In this document: positions 60,331-64,000 of the stretch, one piece after another
Layout of the letters: the number at the start of each line of letters is the position of its first letter
Position numbering within the stretch: the stretch's first letter is position 1
Source: Epiperipatus broadwayi
Lineage: Eukaryota; Onychophora; Udeonychophora; Euonychophora; Peripatidae
Assembly: GCA_028023455.1 (NCBI GenBank)
Contig: JAQFVV010000207.1
Span: 1,875,243 to 1,939,242, forward strand
Length of the DNA: 64,000 nucleotides
Direction: 5' to 3'
Translations under genes and position numbers: made by a program
The notes under the pieces: model-generated
Seen by the model: the letters and a program-made list of their open reading frames with translations, nothing else
What the model was told of the DNA's origin: nothing
Database searches by the model: none

Positions 60331-63140
60331 TGAAGCGGAATATGAGATTCAGATTGCACTTCACAGCCCACCTCAAATCTTCCGCTACCAAGCTAAATTC
60401 AAACCCTATTTTTGCATATATATTCCATTCACTAACACATATTTTTGTTCTATTTTTTATTATTATTAACTCACATACTTATTAACGAAGATATATGCAT
60501 AAATATCTGAATTTAAATACATACACACAAAAATAAAAGTAATAAATATAGCATTTAAAATTACATATACGCAATAGGTAACGGAGGATTAATTATAACA
60601 AGCTATAATATCAATATATTATATTTTCTATATTTTGTTATTTTATAAAAGGTATAATAATTATTTATTAATTGCAGCTCAGATATTTATAGATATTGTA
60701 GAGACAAACGTGCTGAGCAAATATTTATTGAAAAAGTTCGTTATATGTAATTTTATAAAACTGTGTTTTAAAATTATTTTTGCTATTAAACTCTACTTTT
60801 TTTTTAAATCCAATATGGAAGATGCGATTGTAATTAGTCAAAATTAATTAAAGCTGAGAAACGTAATCTTGTATAATCTTCTAAAATAAATTTAATTAAA
60901 AGTTTCTCTAAAATCAAAATTAGAAACTAAACTTAATTGATTCACTTTTGTTACAAACATTTTTATCAAATTAATTTCAGTTGAATATTTATCTAACAAT
61001 GGCATCTTATATCACAATGGGTAAAAGTTTGTATAGAAATTCTTTTGGAGATTAGGTTAAAGAAAATGATTAGCAATGGCCAATCAGGAAAGAATTCCAA
61101 AAATACCAAGGCATGGGATAATTACGAATTAATTAGACAGAGGAACTAAGACTGTCAAGGAGAGCAGTTGCCAAGTAAATTTGCGTTTGTTAATTTCAAT
61201 GTGTTGTGAGTGAATCCACTTCACCTTTCTTGCCATTCGAGATGGCTTTCCCTGAAATCTGTGCCCATGGATCCCGATACTCATAGACTATAATTATATG
61301 CCTACTCATTAAATAATAAACTTACCACCTGCCTGAATAACTAAGTTTGACAAACTAGATCTAGTCTCCGAGGGAATCTGAAAATCATCAAAAGAACCAC
61401 CACATTTGTTCAGAGGTAATCATTTCAAATGCTGCTAGACTCTTAATGTTACCATGAACAATTTTAACTCTCACCTATCTATTTCTGTCAACATTTTGTA
61501 AAGCCTTTCATTTGTAAAATTTAGTATTAGTTATGAATCAATTTGTAAATTCTTACCTTTTAGTTAATTGTACTGTGTTCTCTCTATATAACTTTGCAGT
61601 AATCTCTCCCACATTAAACCTCTCCTGAACAATTATTATTTCTTGATTTCACATCTATGCGGCAATACTTTATTTTCATTATTATATTTTATATTTTCAT
61701 ATACTAAATTATATGTCGATAATTTTCCCCAGAATCGCAAATGCTTACACTATTTTTTTTATATAAAAGAAAAACCTTCCTTACCTTTCAGACAGTGATT
61801 AATCTAATATTTAAAAAAAAACAAATTTGTTATTCTTAGTATAGCGAATGCCTGCCAGTCTGGGGAAATAAAATCAGAATTTGATAATTATTGTCCAGTG
61901 TTATTTTAGAAAAACTAAGTAAAAATCTATTTTCGTAGAAATGTGTTTTTTTTTGGTTAATTAAATAATGGTGCTAACTTCTAAAAACTGTAAATAGATT
62001 TGTATGAGTTAAATTAACATTACTTTCTTGAAATCATTAACCACCTTCGACTTTATATATATATTTCATAATATGAAAAGTTTTTATTTATTAAAGTATT
62101 CAAAACCAAAAATTTATACTAGTTATACGTTGTGGAAAGTTTACGTGTAGTTTAAAGTAATACGTAAAGGGGGGGGAATCCTTTAGTTCTATGAGCTATA
62201 TTATATTAGCATAAAATGTAATTCTTTCATGTCCATGTCGTAATCAAATCATACCAGTATGCTGGGTTTTTATTAATAAAGATAGGCAATAATTCTTTAT
62301 TCCTTAGTTAAGTATATGTATTTATATTAAGGCAAGCGTTACATTTATACCGGCCTTAGTTTTATATATATATTTATTTATGCTACATTCATTTTGACTT
62401 CCAATATCAAGGACAAGGTTTGGAAAACCACTTTTGGACTTTTTCAGCATGAGATATTATTGCATAGGGTTCACTCTGGCAAAAGTCCAGCCTATGGCAA
62501 TTCAATAAAGTGTGTTCTTCATTGTTTATGACCCTACCCTGCCAACGTTTGCAGAGAGTCGCCTTCTTTAACTGTGAATTGAAGCACCTTCTTGGATCTC
62601 AGAATAGATCTCTCCATTGCCATCATCCATGTACCGCTCTCCCATATTTCATTCTCATTAAAGCCTATCAATGCTCCTAAACCATACTGTTATGATTATG
62701 CTAAATGGATTGCCATTTTTTATATTTCATTCACACTTTCAGATACAATATTTCTGCCATAATTATTATTTCTTAATTTAGCTTCCCACATATGCTATTA
62801 TTTCACAAACACGAATGCTATTTTATTACTTAAACATAATTACTGTTTGCCATCAAATTCAATAAACATATGTGTTGGTTCAAGTGCTGTTGTTTTATTA
62901 ATGGTGGATTCAAAGAACCTTAAGTAACTGTCATCTAGCACTATTATTAAAAATCTTAGGTATCCCATACAATCGGCAAATTATTGTCATATAAATAGCT
63001 GCATTAGAACAAACCCATAAATTATGTGTAATTGCTGATTAAATACGTTCATTTTATAGCATTGTAAGAGAGGTTAATGTCATCTAAGGGAGATAAATAC
63101 CCATTTTGTTTACATTTTAACACAAATAATGTTTGCAATC
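60331..63140. repeat. 2.8 kb repeat, copy 2
   Basis: Starts TGAAGCGGAATATGAG and ends TTTGCAATCA; same length as 49559-52365 within a few bases. Its left flank is not TA-rich (TCCGGGAAAA), unlike copy 1, which helps to fix the true end. It lies between the decayed gag and the second family-3 repeat. Confidence 0.75.
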
Positions 63141-63155
63141 AATTATATATATACC

Positions 63156-63536
63156 TCAAGTTAACTTAATAAATCTTATACATATTACTAAATATCTAAG
63201 TCATTGTTTCATTTATTGAATAGAAATAATTTTGATGTCATATAAAAGGTTTCATTTACTAGATGATCAAAAATCGCTAACAATAATAATCTATGCATGA
63301 ATAAAGTTCAAATAAGAGTCTTTTTGTGTCACGACTTTGTGATGCTGGTGGACAGAAATAAATTAGATCAGTATCATTGGAATTGTTGCTCATAAGTTGG
63401 TAGATCTGGAAAATAGGCAAATAGGGCAGAGTTCATGAGTGTTCCTGACTTATGTATCTTGCGCATGATTGGACTTCAGGTACTTTTGCCTAATTGCTAG
63501 ATCTTGTTATATGAACAGACAAAACCGACCGATACA
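63156..63536 (+). repeat. LTR-end repeat (family 3), copy 2
   Basis: 381 bp, same length as 55554-55934, ending CCGATACA followed by (TA)n. It is the partner of copy 1 across the leader, gag, solo LTR and 2.8 kb repeat, so 55554-63536 may be one composite retroelement with two family-3 LTR ends and a nested 2.8 kb insertion. Confidence 0.65.
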
Positions 63537-64000
63537 ATATATATATAAATTTGAAGGATAAAATAGAAATAAACATAAACAAAAATTTTTGCAGATATTT
63601 TTTATATTATGCTGAAATAACAGTTAAGAATTAAATAATTTTGAATTTTTTTAAAAAAAGAATATTTTAAATTAAACATTTTAAAAGGTTTAATTAATAT
63701 TTTATTAATTCTGATTTTGAAATTAAAACAAGCATGTTTTTATGTTACGATAGATACATTGTTAATTATAAAATTCCACTATCTAATTTGATTAGATTAC
63801 ATTTTTTTAATTAAAGCTTCTATAACATATTTTGATAAAAATCCCACAAAGTCATTTTTAAAAATCACTCAGCTCTTATTTACAGTTAGCACCTATTGCT
63901 ATTTTCATATCCCATAATGTTATTTACAGCTTTTGGATGTAGCATGCACCATCTCTTGGTCAATTTTGGTTGCAATTTCTTCATCTTAGTCTTATTTTAC
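63537..64000. other. AT-rich window end, nothing recognised
   Basis: Non-coding AT-rich DNA after the (TA)n flank of the family-3 repeat. Confidence 0.4.

Overview
The window looks like an AT-rich, gene-poor stretch of an animal nuclear genome. There are no operons or ribosome binding sites. It holds TATA boxes, AATAAA signals, long (TA)n, (CA)n and ATC-type microsatellites, and the decayed or intact proteins of several eukaryotic transposon classes. The mix (RTE-type and zf-RVT-type LINEs, Penelope-like elements, LTR retrotransposons with 2 kb LTRs, a Merlin/ISXO2 DNA transposon, a tRNA-Gly-like sequence) would suit a lophotrochozoan invertebrate such as a mollusc. That assignment is a guess. 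I found no convincing host protein-coding gene.

Layout. 1-5150: an RTE-like LINE whose endonuclease ORF is split by a 2.1 kb solo LTR (544-2676) and which carries one further frameshift. 5149-16509: an old LTR retrotransposon with ~2.65 kb direct repeats (left 5149-7792; right 10981-16509). Between the repeats are a leader and a gag-like frame broken only by in-frame stops. The right repeat is itself interrupted by a Merlin element (11669-14518) with an intact transposase ORF and an exact 8-bp target duplication. 17.9-19.0 kb: Penelope-like RT/endonuclease remnant. 21.16-22.93 kb: a large inverted repeat made of two Penelope 3' ends. 24-29.6 kb: fold-back sequences, a tRNA-Gly(UCC)-like sequence and two tandem LTR-like units. 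31.4-32.2 kb: a short inverted or dispersed repeat. 35.6 kb: an eroded RTE fragment. 39.8-41.2 kb: a 5'-truncated LINE (minus strand). 45.2-49.5 kb: a tandem repeat followed by a 3.6 kb palindrome of an LTR element whose two outer ends are both U3 ends. 49.56-52.37 and 60.33-63.14 kb: two near-identical copies of a 2.8 kb repeat. 55.55-60.0 kb: a second retroelement (LTR end, leader, decayed gag) interrupted by another solo LTR.

The window therefore reads as nested mobile-element layers, and the insertions can be ordered. Merlin went into the family-1 LTR. The family-2 solo LTRs went into the RTE and into the 55-60 kb retroelement. Most element boundaries abut (TA)n tracts. The only open reading frame I would call potentially functional is the Merlin transposase. 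The most unusual structures are the U3-U3 LTR palindrome, the Merlin element with a duplicated terminus, and the Penelope inverted repeat.
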